A DNA stretch of 64,000 nt from assembly GCF_037042905.1 (NCBI RefSeq), contig NC_087245.1, positions 28,522,001 through 28,586,000 on the forward strand. Reading direction: 5' to 3'. This stretch comes from Lytechinus pictus (taxonomy: Eukaryota; Echinodermata; Echinoidea; Temnopleuroida; Toxopneustidae). Shown one piece after another: positions 21,561-56,551 of this stretch. The notes beneath the pieces were generated by a model. That model was given only the letters and a program-made list of their open reading frames with translations, ran no database searches and was not told the origin of the DNA. A program made the position numbers and the translations under genes. Positions within the stretch are counted from its first letter, which is position 1. Each line of letters begins with the position of its first letter.

Positions 21561-22800
21561 GTTTGGGCCTTTCAGATCACACTCCCTCACATCTGACATT
21601 GAGTAGCCATCTTTCCAAGATTTTTTGCAAGTTTGTTGCCTTGTCCACGAGGTTCATATATGTATATGCAGCAACAGTGTCTCTGTCCAACCTTCCCATA
21701 CTCATCTTCATCAACATTGCGTCTAACTGCAAGCTGTCTAAGTACAGCAAGGATTTTGAGTGTAACACTAGTGACAAGTCTTTCAGTGGTGTTGCTGTAT
21801 AAATGAGTGAGACTCAACCTGGTGCCATCCAAAGCCAAATGCATCGATCAAGCTTTCTTGGGTCATTGCCAGGGTTGAGAGCTTGGATGGTCCCAGCATT
21901 CACCCTTCACGTGTCAAGAAGAAACTACATAGTAGTAGAAGGAAACCATCATCCATTGATTTCATTTGCAAGAAGAGACTTGGGAACACTGATCTATTAA
22001 TTCTGTGCAGCCTTTGCTGGAATCATACAACTTTGTACTGCAAATTGCCAGCTTCTTGTCATCAGCTGTGAGGGGGAGCACATTCCTCAGACCAAAGCTC
22101 TCTGTACATATGACTTATAAGTTCATGGTCATATTGCGATTCTCAGTTTTCCAGAAGATCCTTTACTAAGTTCATCTCTACCTTATGTCATCTTAAGTTT
22201 AGTGGGAATGCCCTTTCTATTTGCCTGAAATGTACCAACAATTGTCTTCCATATTTTCCTTCAGTAGCTGATTTACAATCGGTAGTGAAGAGTGGAACCA
22301 ATCTGTGCTCAGATTTCTGCCCTGCAGTGGCATGTATGGCTTTATGTTCTTGACCAGGTATTGTACAAGGTTATCTGTACAAATGAATAATGTTCTGTAT
22401 GTTCTTCTCATGGCTTTCCAGTATAGGGTGCTGTAACAATTGTGTATGAGTACCAAGCTGCATTGACTGACCAGAATAAGATACTGTACTTCACTGGCTT
22501 GTTGCGATTGTACCGTTTTATCGACACGTTGGTCCTCATGGGGTATAGTGTTTCATCAATGGTGATTAAGTCATTTGGGATGCTGGAAGTTGCACAATTC
22601 CTGTTCAGCATGTTATGCATTTCAGGGAAAGCAGCATAGCGACCATGTTTCCATCTTTCTTGCGGAGTGTCTGAGTCATCAAATGAGAGTCTTGACAACA
22701 GAAACTTGAAACTGTTGTTTCATGACATGGTTGCTCCAAAGATATAGTGCCCTGTGCAATCAGAGACAAGGTGGTCAACTTTTAAGAGATTCTGGCCCAA
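21560..22800 (-). pseudogene. Broken piggyBac-type transposase
   Basis: Minus-strand frames give RLSFDDSDTPQERWKHGRYA, LITIDETLYPMRTNVSIKRY, NKPVKYSILFWSVNA and APYTGKP, which match the catalytic core of piggyBac-derived transposases (DDE_Tnp_1_7), including the IDE aspartate region. Then GRNLSTDWFHSSLPIVNQLL comes in another frame, and TIVGTFQANRKGIPTKLK in a third. A cysteine-rich C-terminus (ATQCQMCGR-like) lies near 21600. A TGA interrupts the N-terminal side (GATMS-stop). I count at least two frameshifts and one stop, so it is dead. Ends with TTAA were not resolved. Confidence 0.85.
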
Positions 22801-25800
22801 CAAAGGAGAGAATTTTTTTTCCTCTTATAACAGTAATGTTTCTAATCCATTCACAACCTCTTAGTGAAAAGAGGCTAAATTTCACATAAAAAAGAATTTG
22901 ACATTAATAATCATGTTTCGAAACTGAACATCCTTCTGGTGGCAGATGGGTGCGAATTGCGATCCATTGCTGAGTGGATGTCTGATTACCATCTCAAATG
23001 AGCTATGGTTGGGACTGTTTGAAAGCATGCAACAGACTCTTGATTGCTCATTCTTGCAAAATGAATGATAGGCGCTGGCCGGTTGGCGATGTTTGGCTAG
23101 CTGTGGGAGGTGATAGAATGGACCAGAATCTAAGTCATTTAATGATGTCGGCTATTATACGCTCTCCAACCTTTAACTTGTTAGAAACAACATCCATTGC
23201 TGGTAACACTTTAACCTGTGAAACAGAATAGTGGTTGTGCATAAGCACCAACAAAATCAGTCTTTCCCCATGCTCACTAGCATCGAGCTGTTTAACCTGT
23301 ATAGGGTACTGGCATTTATTCCGCACTTATATGACATAACTGGTAAGAATAACAATTTGTAATATGGTACATGTATATACATGTATGTTGGGGTTTAATT
23401 GTAACTTTGTCGCATTCTTATAAATCTTGAGCATACGATGAAGGTATCATCAGCTTTACCTTCAAATTTAAATTGCCATCTAGTAAAAACAAGCTCCTGA
23501 TCAATGTGTTGGGGGGGGGGCAAGGTCCTTCTCATATAGCGTTACAACCTCGGTTATGTCCACAGAAATTTCACAAGTGACTTTCGGTGTGGTGACTGAA
23601 GCACTCTTGAATTCCGAAGGTACCATAGCTCTGGGGTAGAGGATTGTGCATTAGCATTTCTTCCCCTCTCATATTTCTCCATTTTTTTTCTTTAAAGAAA
23701 TTTAGGGGGTTCAATCAAACCGCCCTGGCTCTGGGTTTGTTTACAGGTACAGGCTACATAAAGAGTAATTTTGTGTTGTTTAATTACTTTTACTCTACAT
23801 AGGGGTGCCAAAATCCATGTCACCGACACTGTTTATAGTTTCATCGCTACCTTTAGTTCAAAACCTTGTTGTCACTGCAAGCAGGAAATTTTGAATGCAC
23901 CTCCATGTACATTATGCACACACAACACACCATACTATCATTGTGGTAGCCACAAGCTCCATTACTTTTCTCCATTCAATCAAGACTCCATTTCACCAAG
24001 CAAATATAAAATTCACTAAACCACAACGCCACTTCTAACAACAGCCTCAGCCATTGTCTTATATTCTCTATCACTATTTCTCGATATATTAAAACAACTG
24101 TCTGACTTCACCTAAGCTAAGAGGACCCTGAATTGATGAAATTATCATCAATCGATCTCGATATCCCACATCATAAAGCTCTGCCTATTTTGTGTAAAAA
24201 AATGACAAGAAGATACCTATTGGATATTCTCACAACACAACAATAATGTAGTCCTTTTAAATATGTACATGTAAAAGCCTGTATTGTTTCTGGAAAATTT
24301 TAATTATCCACAAAACTTTCATTTATCTCATATATGTTTTAAATGTTCTTATTTTATATTCATTTCATAGTTAAAGAAACTGAGTTAAATGTAAGTTACA
24401 CTTACCAATGAACTTCAGAAAACTGGCTTGGAAAATCTAACAGTTGCATGTAAAATCTACCCTCATGCAGGTAAGAAACTGCAGCTCAAAATCAGCAAAT
24501 ATAGCTGCTTCTCAATGAAAATAACTGTAGATATTCCACTTCAAGATGCTTGAAAATTGCTACTGATATTTTCTTGTCTAAAATCTGCACATGACTTGTG
24601 TGCAAACCAAAGTCTGAAAGAGGTGTGTTTAAAATCTACTGGATAATTGAGAACTATTGCAGGGTCACACACACCCTTGCCCTAAAACATTCCAAGCAGC
24701 TGGTCGAAAGCAATGGATCGCTGCCTGGGACAATAAAGGACCCATTTAAAGACGAGCACAATCATTGTAAAGATGAGAACAAACAATATAACTATGTAAA
24801 TGAGCTTGTCATCGATGGCTAGATCAATCAAAGGGACTTTGCTGAATAAATTAAAGTTCCTCTCTCTTGGCAACCAGGCTAGAGTACAGAATTGATCAAA
24901 AGTTTAATTAATAGTTCGGCTAAAAAAAGGGAAATATAAAATGTAAGGCATTTTCAATGTGGCAATGGACACAGTGCGAATGCAATAATGCTTAATACTG
25001 GGTCTGAAACTTCATTATGCAAATTTCTTGTACTCTGGTGGGGGAAATTTCTCCTGATTCCATCTATGTACATGTGGTTATTTATTGGCTGTCACATGGT
25101 TATCCACACTACTTTTTGGGGACTGCAAAGTCATGTAAAATTTTAGACACATTATTGGCCCATATTTTGAGGTCCAGTCTAACTTAGGCCATGGTCGAAC
25201 TCTGTGCTTATAATAGTTATAGATTATTATAAATATTTTGTCTGCAGGGTCAAAATTTTCATTGGTTCTATACAAAACCCTCACACAAGAATGTATTTTT
25301 TTTCTCTCTGTATCTTCAGCCAAGGTGATATAGAAATGTTATTTTTACTATTCATATTTGCATATTAAATATTTCAGCCATTTCTGAACCAACTTTGTTC
25401 AAACGTGACATCCGCATTTCAAACTTACGATGGTACAATCTAAATAAATATGCAGTAGTCACTTATCATTCTATCTGACCATGACCAAAACGCAAAGTAT
25501 CCCACTACTGTACAATAAATCTAATATTCCTTTTGATTTATGTTACATTTAACCTACAGTGTATAAGTAGTGACATTTTGTTGACTGTAATTAAGACCAG
25601 TTGTAAAAAAGGAAACTTATACAGAAAGCAGGAGCAAATAAAGGATTATTGAAAAACAACAAGTGGATTCTTATGACATTTTTTGTTATGTGCAGTAAAG
25701 CATTTTATTCATAGCTCACAAACAATTTATTGAATTATGTAAATAGCCACTTTGGCATTGACATAACTTGATAAGCGTGAAGGATTACGGGAAAACTTAA

Positions 25801-26173
25801 ATTATGATTGACAGTTTGTAATATTTTTTGTGGGCATCCTCTCTTCTCCACAATTCAGGTAGAGAGCTATATCATGTAGCTGTATAAAAGTAGATCATTA
25901 TTATTAATATGATTTTTACTATTATATTCCATGTAAAGAAAAGTGTAGTTTCTCTCAATATAAATGCATAAAGGTGACATACATTGTAAACCCGCTATTG
26001 TCAATATTGAAAATATTGTTTACGTTAGATGAATTGATTTGAAAGTTAAACAATGGGAAATCAAGTTATCGAATAGCTTACAATATACATAATCGCCTTG
26101 TTTAAATGTAGCTTGTTCATAAGTATAAATTTCTGCATTCCATCCATGACATTACAATTGTATCAATTTTCCT
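22801..26173. other. Intergenic sequence with a MITE fragment, no gene seen
   Basis: Only short, unconvincing frames. At 25150-25210 there is a fragment of the 'ggcccatattttgaggtc' MITE family whose full copy is at 51194-51504. Confidence 0.45.
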
Positions 26174-26924
26174 AAAGGTCAAGTCCACCCCAGATAATTG
26201 TTGATTAGTATCAATAGAGAAAAATCAAACAAGCATAACGTTGAAATGTCATCACAATAGGAAGTAAAATAAGAAAGTTATGACCATTTTTTCACAAAAT
26301 AGTCATGTGCATAACTCATGATATGCAAATGAGAGAGTCGATGTCCCTCACTCACTATAACTTCTTTTTTTTTTTATTGTTTGAATTATACAATATTTCA
26401 ATTTTACAGATTTGACAACAAAGTGCAACTCGACTCAACCATACATGTAAACTGTTAAAATAATGGTAATTCCACATGTTCAGGGAGGAATACAATTTTG
26501 TTTCACATGACAATGAGAAAATTTAGAATTTTTCAGATTTCACATAATAAAATACAAAAGAAATAGTGAGTGGGTGACGTCATCAGTCTGCTCATTTGCA
26601 TACCGACCTGGGGTCCGTTGCATAAAACTTTTTACCTGAGAAAACTCAGGTTGTTTTTACCGGAGTTTTTGCCCTGTGTTAAAGTCAATGGCAGAAATCA
26701 GACTAACCTTAGTTTTCAGTTTTTACCAGAGTTTTCTCAGGTAAAAAGTTTTATGCAACAGGCCCCTGGATGTACATATAACTATTTTGTGAAATTAAGC
26801 GAAACTTTAAAATGGCATAAGTTTCTTATTTCACATCCGATTTTGATGAAATTTTCAGTGTTATGCTCGTTACATTTTCTCCTTTCATTCAAATCAACAT
26901 TTTGTTGGGGTGGATTTGTCCTTC
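26174..26924. mobile_element. MITE family 'ggtcaagtccaccc', copy A, with a nested MITE
   Basis: Ends 'aaaggtcaagtccacccc' and 'gggtggatttgtcctt' are inverted. The interior matches the copy at 56829-58254, including 'gaaatagtgagtgggtgacg' against 'gaaatagtaagggacttc'. A second MITE is inserted at 26610-26766. Confidence 0.8.
26610..26766. mobile_element. 157-bp nested MITE
   Basis: The inverted ends read 'gttgcataaaactttttacc' and 'ggtaaaaagttttatgcaac', extending to 'ggggtcc' / 'ggcccc'. Arms of about 35 bp. Confidence 0.85.
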
Positions 26925-27735
26925 AAAGTTTTCCTGGAATACTTAAATTGATGGAATGGTTACAGGAATAACAATTAAGAATATAAATCATGTGTAACAC
27001 ATATCTTCTCTAAAAGTCCATCTGTATAGCAAGTAAATACAGTGTGGATCTATCAACAAGAGATTATGTGCTCTTTGGACTTGTGACATTACACACTGAC
27101 AAACGGCAATTCATGGCATATATAATATGCCTCAACTTAGCTACCATCACATATGGTACATAAAAGCAAAGAGCAACCCATACCTTGGAAACGATATCAC
27201 TATCATGATGATATATACATGTACATTCATATTCAGTTTTAACAATATCTTTAAAGAACTGTGTTATAGGACAATCAGCGTTTCTTTGACAAGAGATCAA
27301 CTAACGTTTTGTAACTCTTAGTCTAGATAATATTTTACAATTGCTGAAAGAAAGGAAATTATGGGAAAATGGGAAAGATTTGTCATTGTTACTGAATGTG
27401 TTCATCAATAAATTAAAGGGAATATAAATTATTTGGTTTAAATTTGCTCCTGTGGAATAAAATGCTATTATGCATACATTCATGGTCATTAGCCCATCAA
27501 TATAAATAGTGGCATCAACAGTCAAATAATAATCATCACACAAGAACACAACATTTTGATTTAAATTAAGCAGCATCAACAATCAATTATAAAAAAAATC
27601 AGTACAAACAAAATTAATGCTCTACATCCCGTTCACAACAAGTAGGATGATATTGCACCTATAAACTATTTCTTATATATATACATATATTCAAGATTGT
27701 CTACATATTCGCACATTGCTTACACGGATATCATA

Positions 27736-27941
27736 CAGTGCGGCCTAGAAACAAAAAGACAGAGAATTACCAATGGTTTATAATAACTTGATCATAAATA
27801 TAATAGACAAATGACCTATCATTGTAAATGTAGTCTCCTCTTTCATCTGATAACACATTTACGCACAAGTGAGTAAATTATATTGTGGTTAAATTATGAT
27901 AAATCATCAATAATTATCGGTTTTTATTCTGGGACACACTG
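27736..27941. mobile_element. 206-bp relative of the 8647 fold-back element
   Basis: Ends CAGTGCGGCC and GGGACACACTG with TA flanks; the interior shares 'aatagacaaatgacctatca' with the longer element. Confidence 0.75.
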
Positions 27942-27949
27942 TAAAGTAG

Positions 27950-30900
27950 CTATGGAATGAAATTCACTGTGCAACGCAAAAAAAACCACCTTGCAACTTT
28001 AAGATATTTATATGCTACCATGAAAGAATATTGAGATAAGTTACGCATACATTTATTTCAAGGACAAAAATGGATAGGCCTACTAAATGAAGATTTAATG
28101 TAATTGTTAGTTAAAGCTTCTTGTACCAAAGAGAATGATACCAAGATCACATTATTTTGTGAAGTAATTCAAGTTAGATTCTACAGCTCTTTCTTAAAAT
28201 CTATCTTTGAATTTTGCAATCTTGGCCGACACATGGGAAAAGAATTCTATTGAGACTCCACATGGATGTACAAGTACATATAAAAGAGGAAAGCTATTTT
28301 TATTGTCAAAATGAAGAAAAGTAAGAAAAGGCTTCCCGCAATCAGTATATACATGTAGGTCTTATGAAGGACACTTAACTATTGATTGCAAAAATATGCA
28401 AATTTTGAAAATGACTGGATTTCATTTCTTAATGCATCAAATTCAATCATTTTGGTGTCATTATTTTAAGTATGTGTAGACAATGATTTAACCAATGATG
28501 TAATAATATGGAATGACTGATTGAATCCAATGACTGGGGTAATAATAAATCTGTAAAGAGCTTAGACACGTCGTTCCGATGTATTAAGCGTTATATAAAA
28601 TGCGGATTATTAATATTATTTAATAAAAAAATCACACCTTTTGAAGGCACAGTGTCTATCGCTCTGTTTTTTCCCCTTGACAACCCAACATTGACAGGTT
28701 TCCTTTAAGAGTGACTTTGGTCTAGACTAGTCTTTGGGCAGTGGCAAAAAAATATTACATTTTGAACTTTAATACACTGGTTTACTAATCTTCATAAGAA
28801 ATTACAAATTTTTTTTCAAATTACACATTAACCAAGTTTCTCATCGCCTTGATATCAATAAATGAATGCCAAAGAACAGGGAACAGATATGACAACCCCA
28901 CCCATACCATGATTTGGCAAGTGATGAAAAAAAAAAGAAAGGGGGGGGGGGAGGAGGAAGGAAAGATGGCTCGGATTTAAGAATAAGCTATACCCCAATT
29001 ATTAAAAAGTATTAAAACTCATATTTGGGTCATCCCTCGCCTGTCAATCAAAATGCCATGGAAACGGCAATGCCCTTGACTGCACATTATGGAATCCATT
29101 TGCATACAATATTTATTGATATTGGTATGTCAGATATGCCTGCACAAAAATGTTGCATGCACTTTTCAGAACATTTGTTACAGAAGAACACCTGTGCATA
29201 AGCTTTTTATTGGGGGTAACACTGTTAATCAGTGTATTTTACAAATAATCAAATGAGTTCAAATAAGAAAATTAAGTATAAATGCAATCAGGAGAACCAT
29301 GTGTCCCCAATTCTAAAAGGATAATTAAGCAAATAGTCACCGTTGGTGGAGGTGATGGGCAAATTATCGCTTTCGAGGCAAGCTGTATGTAGTTTGCATC
29401 GGCAAGATAGCGAGTACATACATGTACAGCAATCCACAGGAAAATACAATAAAGTACTATGCCTAAAAAAAAAAAAACACTGTACAGCTATTCACTGTAT
29501 GAAAAATTGTTCTTGAAAGATTTATATTTCTAAAAAATGGATGGGGCAACAAGAGGAAATGCACTAACATACTTTTTTTGAAATATAAAAATTATAGTAC
29601 TTTGTAATTAATACTGAAGACTTGACAAGAAACATTGCCTATTATCAGTTGAGCCAACATCATCAACTAACTTGAAATATAACATAAAATAACAATCTAC
29701 TGCATGAAAACTTAAAATGAAGTAATATTCAGAATTGGTTGCGAGGGAATAAAATTTACATTCCTAATGTAAGAGAAAAAAAACCCAATAAAATGATGCA
29801 TAGATGACGTCTCTTGATAGCTTGGAAACATGGATATCGCAATAATAGAATAAAAAGAACATGATTTCACAATTCTCATCTGCCAATTTCAACATACATA
29901 ATAAACTTCATCTTGATCAAATTATGTTCTCCGTTCTATTCCTAGACTAGAAAGTATCAAACAGAAATACTAAAAACGTTTTTATTAAGCTTGTGCCTCA
30001 CTTAAAAAAATTTGGTGGTGTTGAACTAAAATATTTAGAATGAAATAACAAATAATAAAGCATACCAGTATGCTATGGAGCATAATAAAAACAGCAAACA
30101 AAAACTATCACATACAACCAAATTAAAATCTACAATGCTGTGAATAAATATTACTCTATTTTGGTCAAGATAACAATATTAATGGCTGGAATATTTCTTC
30201 TCACAATTCACAAAAGCACCACGGCAAAGAGTATATCATAGATCTACAAAACATTAAGAATGGAAATACTGGTAGAATCAAGAATGTTGAATATGGGAAC
30301 CAGGGATATGGTCAACGCCAGCCTCCAGGCCACATTTTGCTGGCCTCGACCAGAGTCAAGGTTTTCTCTAGTGGCCTCATGATGCAGAACTGCGGGCATC
30401 AACTACATCCTTGATGGGAACTATCAAGTGCTTTTCAAAGTGGAATGCAGTAAAACGTAAATCTTGAGTTTATACCCTACAAAACAAGAAGTAAATAACG
30501 TAAATATCTAGGTCCTCATTGTACCCTCTACAATTCATACGCTTTGGTATACATGTGCGCTCTTGTTGTGATGTCACTCTGTCATATTAATCTGGAATGC
30601 ATACATGTAAATCATAAAATGTACATATGGACATGCTGTGGATCTGTGGTAGAGCACCCGCCTCATGGACAGGAGGGGGTGGGCTCAATCCCCGGCAGAG
30701 TTATACCATAGACCTAAAAAATGGGACCTTCTTGTCAGGCACTTGACTTTTAAGAAAGGAAACGGGTAATAACATTATGTTATACAGGGCCCACTTGAAA
30801 ATAAGCAATAGCTGAAGTGGCTATCCCAGGCAAACAATTATTACCGTATTATTAATAACTCCCTTATTTTACTGCACAAAGAATTTAAGATGGGACTTAA

Positions 30901-31851
30901 AATCAGATATTGAATGTCACTTTCCTGGTTAAGTATGTCAATGACATCATACATTTACATTACATAAAGCTAGGAGATATAGAATAATACCATCTTCATC
31001 TTTAAGCACTAAATATTTGGCCTATAATTTTTAAGCAATGAGGTATTAGAGATTTCAGACATGGGATTGATTAAAGCTACTACACGGCATCATGAGCACA
31101 GAGCAATCGTTAACAGTAAACAAATATCTCTGGCGTTTTACAAAGAATTGCAAAGCTTTCACAAAGATTACTTTCAAAAGTACTTTTATAAACAAAAAAT
31201 TTCAGTGATCACAATGCAGGATTTAGTCTAGACTACATGACCTCGCCCTCTTGGTTATAGTCCAGGTACTGTTGGTTCAGACATAGACTAGTTTTCCAAG
31301 TAGATTTAGCAGGACTAACTGCTTACTTATCCAGATTCTTGTACGAATTCATTGTTGGTCCAGTGATTATATTTTCAAATCACTTTTTAAGCCAAAGAAA
31401 ATGGACAGCACATGCACACGATTTGAAACCAAAGCACAGACTCTCACAACTTGGGTGAAAACAACCATGGCAAATATTAGGGCCCAATGGCATAAAACTT
31501 TTGCTAGATTTTTTTTTTACAGCAAAAAAAATCACGAAACTGGCAAAAGAAAAATTGCCAGAGTTAATCATAGCATTAAATGCCAGAGTTCCTTATGGCA
31601 AATCTTAATATAAGACAAAAACTGTGGCGATTCTACTGGGGTTTTGCCATAGCTCCAGTACCAAGGTCATAGTTCTCAAAACTCTGGGTACGCTGTTTCA
31701 AAATGGCTGCCCTATTGCATGCTATTTACATGTAGCATACAACTGACAAGACGGGAGTCTTCAGAGATCGAACGAAAGAGAACCATTGCTCATGCAGCTC
31801 TCCTTCCATCAAACTGCCTCGTCACAGTAAAATATGACATCTGCTTGAAAT
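27950..31851. other. Region beyond the PHTF stop, probably 3' UTR and intergenic
   Basis: No open frame with family features. SINE tail at about 28540-28620 and a SINE at 30636. Several minus-strand AATAAA words are present. Confidence 0.5.
30636..30850 (+). mobile_element. tRNA-derived SINE, plus orientation
   Basis: A-box-like 'gtggtagagcacccgcct' and B-box-like 'gctcaatccccggc' are spaced as in a tRNA, followed by 'tcaggcacttgactttt'. Confidence 0.6.
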
Positions 31852-52334
<20,483 letters not shown>

Positions 52335-52349
52335 AGTAACCAGTACACC

Positions 52350-55300
52350 CTAAAAATATTCTGCTCCTCTCTTTTCAAAATTCAGTCAGACGAACATAAT
52401 CCGCAAAGTCTGAAGATTGCATTTTGCATTAATGTACAGTATATAGCCAATAATGTTTGGCCTCATCAAATGACTTGTTCAGCTGTAGTCTTCATGTACA
52501 ATGTATGCTTGCTTCATGAGGATATCTCAATGTATCCAAGTAAAATCAGACGTCATAGTGATGATATGCATCTGAAGATCGACAAGTTGCTTTCATATTC
52601 AATATAAGATGTGCATATAAATACACAAATACAGCACAAATGGTTGACTGCTCCCTCATTTTCTCATTTCATGAATTATGTATCTTCTATACAACAAATG
52701 TCCTTGGAAACATTAAATTATTCCTGGTAGCTCTATCTGGATGTACCGCAGATCACATGATATGAATTGCTTTTTATCTTGGTCAAAAATGACCTCCAAG
52801 CTCTCATCCCTCTTGACAGTCGATGGTGTGGTGTTTATGACGTGATGCGACTTCTAACTTGAAGCACTTACACCCTGTTAAACTGCTAACAGCAAGTGTA
52901 GTAAGACTGGATCTACAGATGCTGGTAGCCAGCAGCAAAACATTTCATTTCCTGGATTGGAGAGAACAAAAGAGAGATCACAAAACCCTTGCAATTTAAA
53001 GTAAACAAAGGAAACTAGTTTCAAAACAGAGCTGAGCTACATGTACACTGTATATGTTATTACCATGTCATTTCCTGTTTAATCCTCTTTATTGTGAGTA
53101 CTGTTTACAAGAGACTGGCCTTGTACATATGCAATTCCTCTCAAAACTCACGTTTTACCAATATTTGTTTGATGTCTATTTCCATATAGTTTTGTTTTGG
53201 TTTCATTTCATGACTTCCTATTTTGACAGCAGGCTGGTTGGTTGATATTTTAGTAATTTTTTTTTCTGTTTTGCATCCCAAATTCCAATTGTTAGTGTGC
53301 CTCATTATTTTTTTACAGAGAAGCTGGCAATTGGAGTTATGGGTTTTGAGCCGAGATACAATGTATAACAAGGGCCAAAGGCATGTGTTCTACACAACTT
53401 CACAGGCTGCACTATATGTATGTCAAGAATACAATGATGATACAGTAGCCTATACAATCAAGGTCAATTTACAAAAATAAAGGGATCAGATATGATTCCT
53501 CATTTTAGTGCTTGTTCAAATTCTAAAACAAAATGCTGTTTATTAAAGAGGAATTTACTGAATGGGTAATACTTCATTTATTACTGCGATATGAATTGAA
53601 TTGATATAAATTCCAGATCTGGTACTCTGAATAGCTCTACTGGAGCATCACTCTGCAGAATGTAACAAATTAATTTGTAGCTCTTCTTATTTTAACAGGA
53701 TGCCTACTGACCTGGTAAAAGTAGTTATGCTACATATAAGCATCAATTGATTAGAGCATGGAGGTAGAGGTACTTCAGTGTACAGATGATAGAAAACTCA
53801 TTACAAAAAATATGTAGTTCATCTCACTCAATCATTCACTTGTATGGTTTTCTTTCTTTTGAAAAAACAAAAACAAAAATACAAACACAACTACATCATT
53901 TACATGCTTATAAATGCTTAGTAGTGAACTTTGAAATTAATAATGGTACAGTATGTGAATTGTATATTCAAAGACAGTGAACAGAATAATACATATTGTT
54001 AGCAAACTTCATAGCTGTACTCACTCACCATTCAGTCACACAACAAGAATGCACAAAGTGATCACTTATTAAAAGGTGCACATCTTCACCATACACAGTT
54101 CTAGGTTCTTTGTATTGATTCACTAAAACCTTCACAACAATGCTTTATCTTTTACAGGCTTGTACTGTGTGTGAATTGAGAATAAGGAACAAAAGATGTA
54201 ACCTTTCAATGCACAGGATTACTGGTAAACAGTGTCTACAGACCTATACAAGGGGAGTTTAATACAAAACTGGAGTAAGCTGACCTATTTGCATATAACA
54301 TTTTCAAGTAAACAAAGAGGCAGCTGCACACGCATGCAGTGATTGCAGACACTGTATCACTCTTGTAAAAATTGATCAGTCATATTCATTCTGTGCATAT
54401 GTTTGATAAATGTAGCAGTGGTCCAATATAGTACATGTATAACATGTTGCCAGGGCAATGAGCTTAGAAACAATGTAATTGTACTGGACATGTAGCACCA
54501 AAATAAAACACAAAAATAAACAGAAAAAAAGCAGGCCGATGCATTCATTCAAGTCCACACAAGCAGCAAGTGGATTCAAATAAACATAAAAGCAATAAAA
54601 CAATCAGAACAATGAAAACTTCATCCAAAAAATGCACAAGTATGTTCAAATGTTTAAAAAGTGATGACATGTTTTTCTGTGCATCAATCTCTTAATAAGG
54701 CTTGAAGGATTCTGAAGGGGTCCTAAAATTCCCCATGCAAAGAAATTGCATTTCACGTGCCCGCATTCAGTCTTTAAGAAATTTAAGAGAATACATCTAA
54801 AAAACTACAAACAGTTACAAGCTTTCTCTGCATTTTTTTTTTTGCAGCCTCGATATAAAATCTGAATTCATCTGTTTTCATTCTTTGTCAGTCACACAGC
54901 AGGGCAGTCCCATCACCTAGGCTATAGATATTGTTGTCTGCAACCACCTCATCTGTGTTGAGTTTTTACGCATTGCGCACCAAACAATAAAAAAAGTGTA
55001 AAAGAGTCTGTTTATTTTCACTCTTACCTATGTATTGATTCACTAAACCTTCACAACAATGCTTTATCTTTTACAGGCTTGTACTGTGTAATGTTAATTT
55101 TGAGCATATTTTTGTGGGGCCCTCTATGGGTGGAAACTGGAAAATGACAATTGGCAACCAACAATTTTTTTTAATCACATAAATTCAGCCTTAGGCAAAG
55201 GTACTCTGTGATGAATAAAAATATGAAATGTACATGAACTGACTGTGCTAAGAAGTACCGGTGAAGTATTTTATTCTTATCTCATCTCACAGAGGTAACT

Positions 55301-55788
55301 GAGGACAAAGAACATACGGTAATCATAACTCATATACTGTGCAAATAAAGCATTTTATCATTGAAATTGATATATTTGCATTTGTTGTGTCACTTGTGTG
55401 TAGCTTTTGCCCCTGCATAGCTCTTAGACACCTTACCATATAATATGTAAGTAAAACAAGACATATAGACTGGTCAACAACCAATGTAATTAATGAGACT
55501 GAAGCTTTCACGGTCCTGAATGTGCGTGGATTCTAGCTTTTGTTTTGCCCCCCCCCCCCTCCAGTGCTAAATTGAGAGGTGTGAGACAATACAGGTTTTC
55601 GTTCCACAGACCCTATTTCTTAAGTTGTAAAATAATGATTTGGGGTAGAAGATATTATAATAAAGTTTTCTGCAGCAGCTGAGGCTGCAGCTCGAACCCT
55701 AAATCCCCAAGTTCCCCAACCAAAACAAGAAATAAAATTGATACTGTCAATAGGATACATAATAAATACAAGTGGAATGCCTCTGGCC
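52350..55788. other. Probable PHTF first intron, nothing coding
   Basis: AT-rich with only short frames. A 64-bp segment ('gattcactaaa...gcttgtactgtgt') occurs at 54113-54173 and again at 55031-55090, about 0.9 kb apart in the same orientation. Confidence 0.5.
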
Positions 55789-56551
55789 GTCTCACCTGCA
55801 TCACGCGATTCAATATAGCAGCAGTGCTGATTTTGAAAACTACTATAACTCGCACAAGATGTTCAGTGATACTTGGTTACTCGTATTTCCACGTTTTATG
55901 AATTAGACCAATACACTTATAGAGATATGATGGCAATTCAACAAATACCCCCAACGTGGCCAAAGTTCTTTGACCTTACATGACCTTTGACCTTGATCAT
56001 GTGACCTGAAACTCGCACAGGATGTTCAGTGATACTTGATTACTCTTATGTCCAAGTTTTATGAACTAGACCAACACACTTTCAAATTTATGGCTGTAAT
56101 TCAACAAATACCCCAATTTGGCCAAAGTTCATTGACCCTAAATGACCTTTGACCTTGATCATGTGACCTGAAACTTGCACAGGATGTTCAGTAATACTTG
56201 ATTACTATTATGTCCAAGTTTCATGAATCAGATCCATAAACTTTCAAAGTTATGATGGTAATTCAACAGATACCCCCAATTCGGCCAAAGTTCATTGACC
56301 CTAAATGACCTTTGACCTTGGTCATGTGACGTGAAACTCATGCAGGATGTTCAGTGATACTTGATTAACCTTATGTATAAGTTTCATGAACTAGGTCCAT
56401 ATACTTTCTAAGTTATGCTGTCATTTCAAAAACTTAACCTCAGGTTAAGATTTGGTGTTGACGCCGCCGCCGCCGTCGCCGCCGCCGCCGCCGCCGCCGT
56501 CGCCGTCGGAAAAGCGGCGCCTATAGTCTCACTCTGCTATGCAGGTGAGAC
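55789..56551. mobile_element. TIR element with internal 162-bp tandem repeats and a (GCC)n tract
   Basis: The ends GTCTCACCTGCA (55789-55800) and TGCAGGTGAGAC (56540-56551) are exact inverse complements. Inside are about four units of period 162-163 bp sharing 'aggatgttcagtgatacttg', then (GCC/GTC)n at 56461-56511. Three units carry TGACCTTTGACCT at 55981, 56143 and 56306. Confidence 0.85.

Noticed and set aside
23771..24019. Cys/His-rich frame as a zinc-finger gene
   Set aside because: The cysteine and histidine spacing fits no known finger, and no splice or homologous context supports it.
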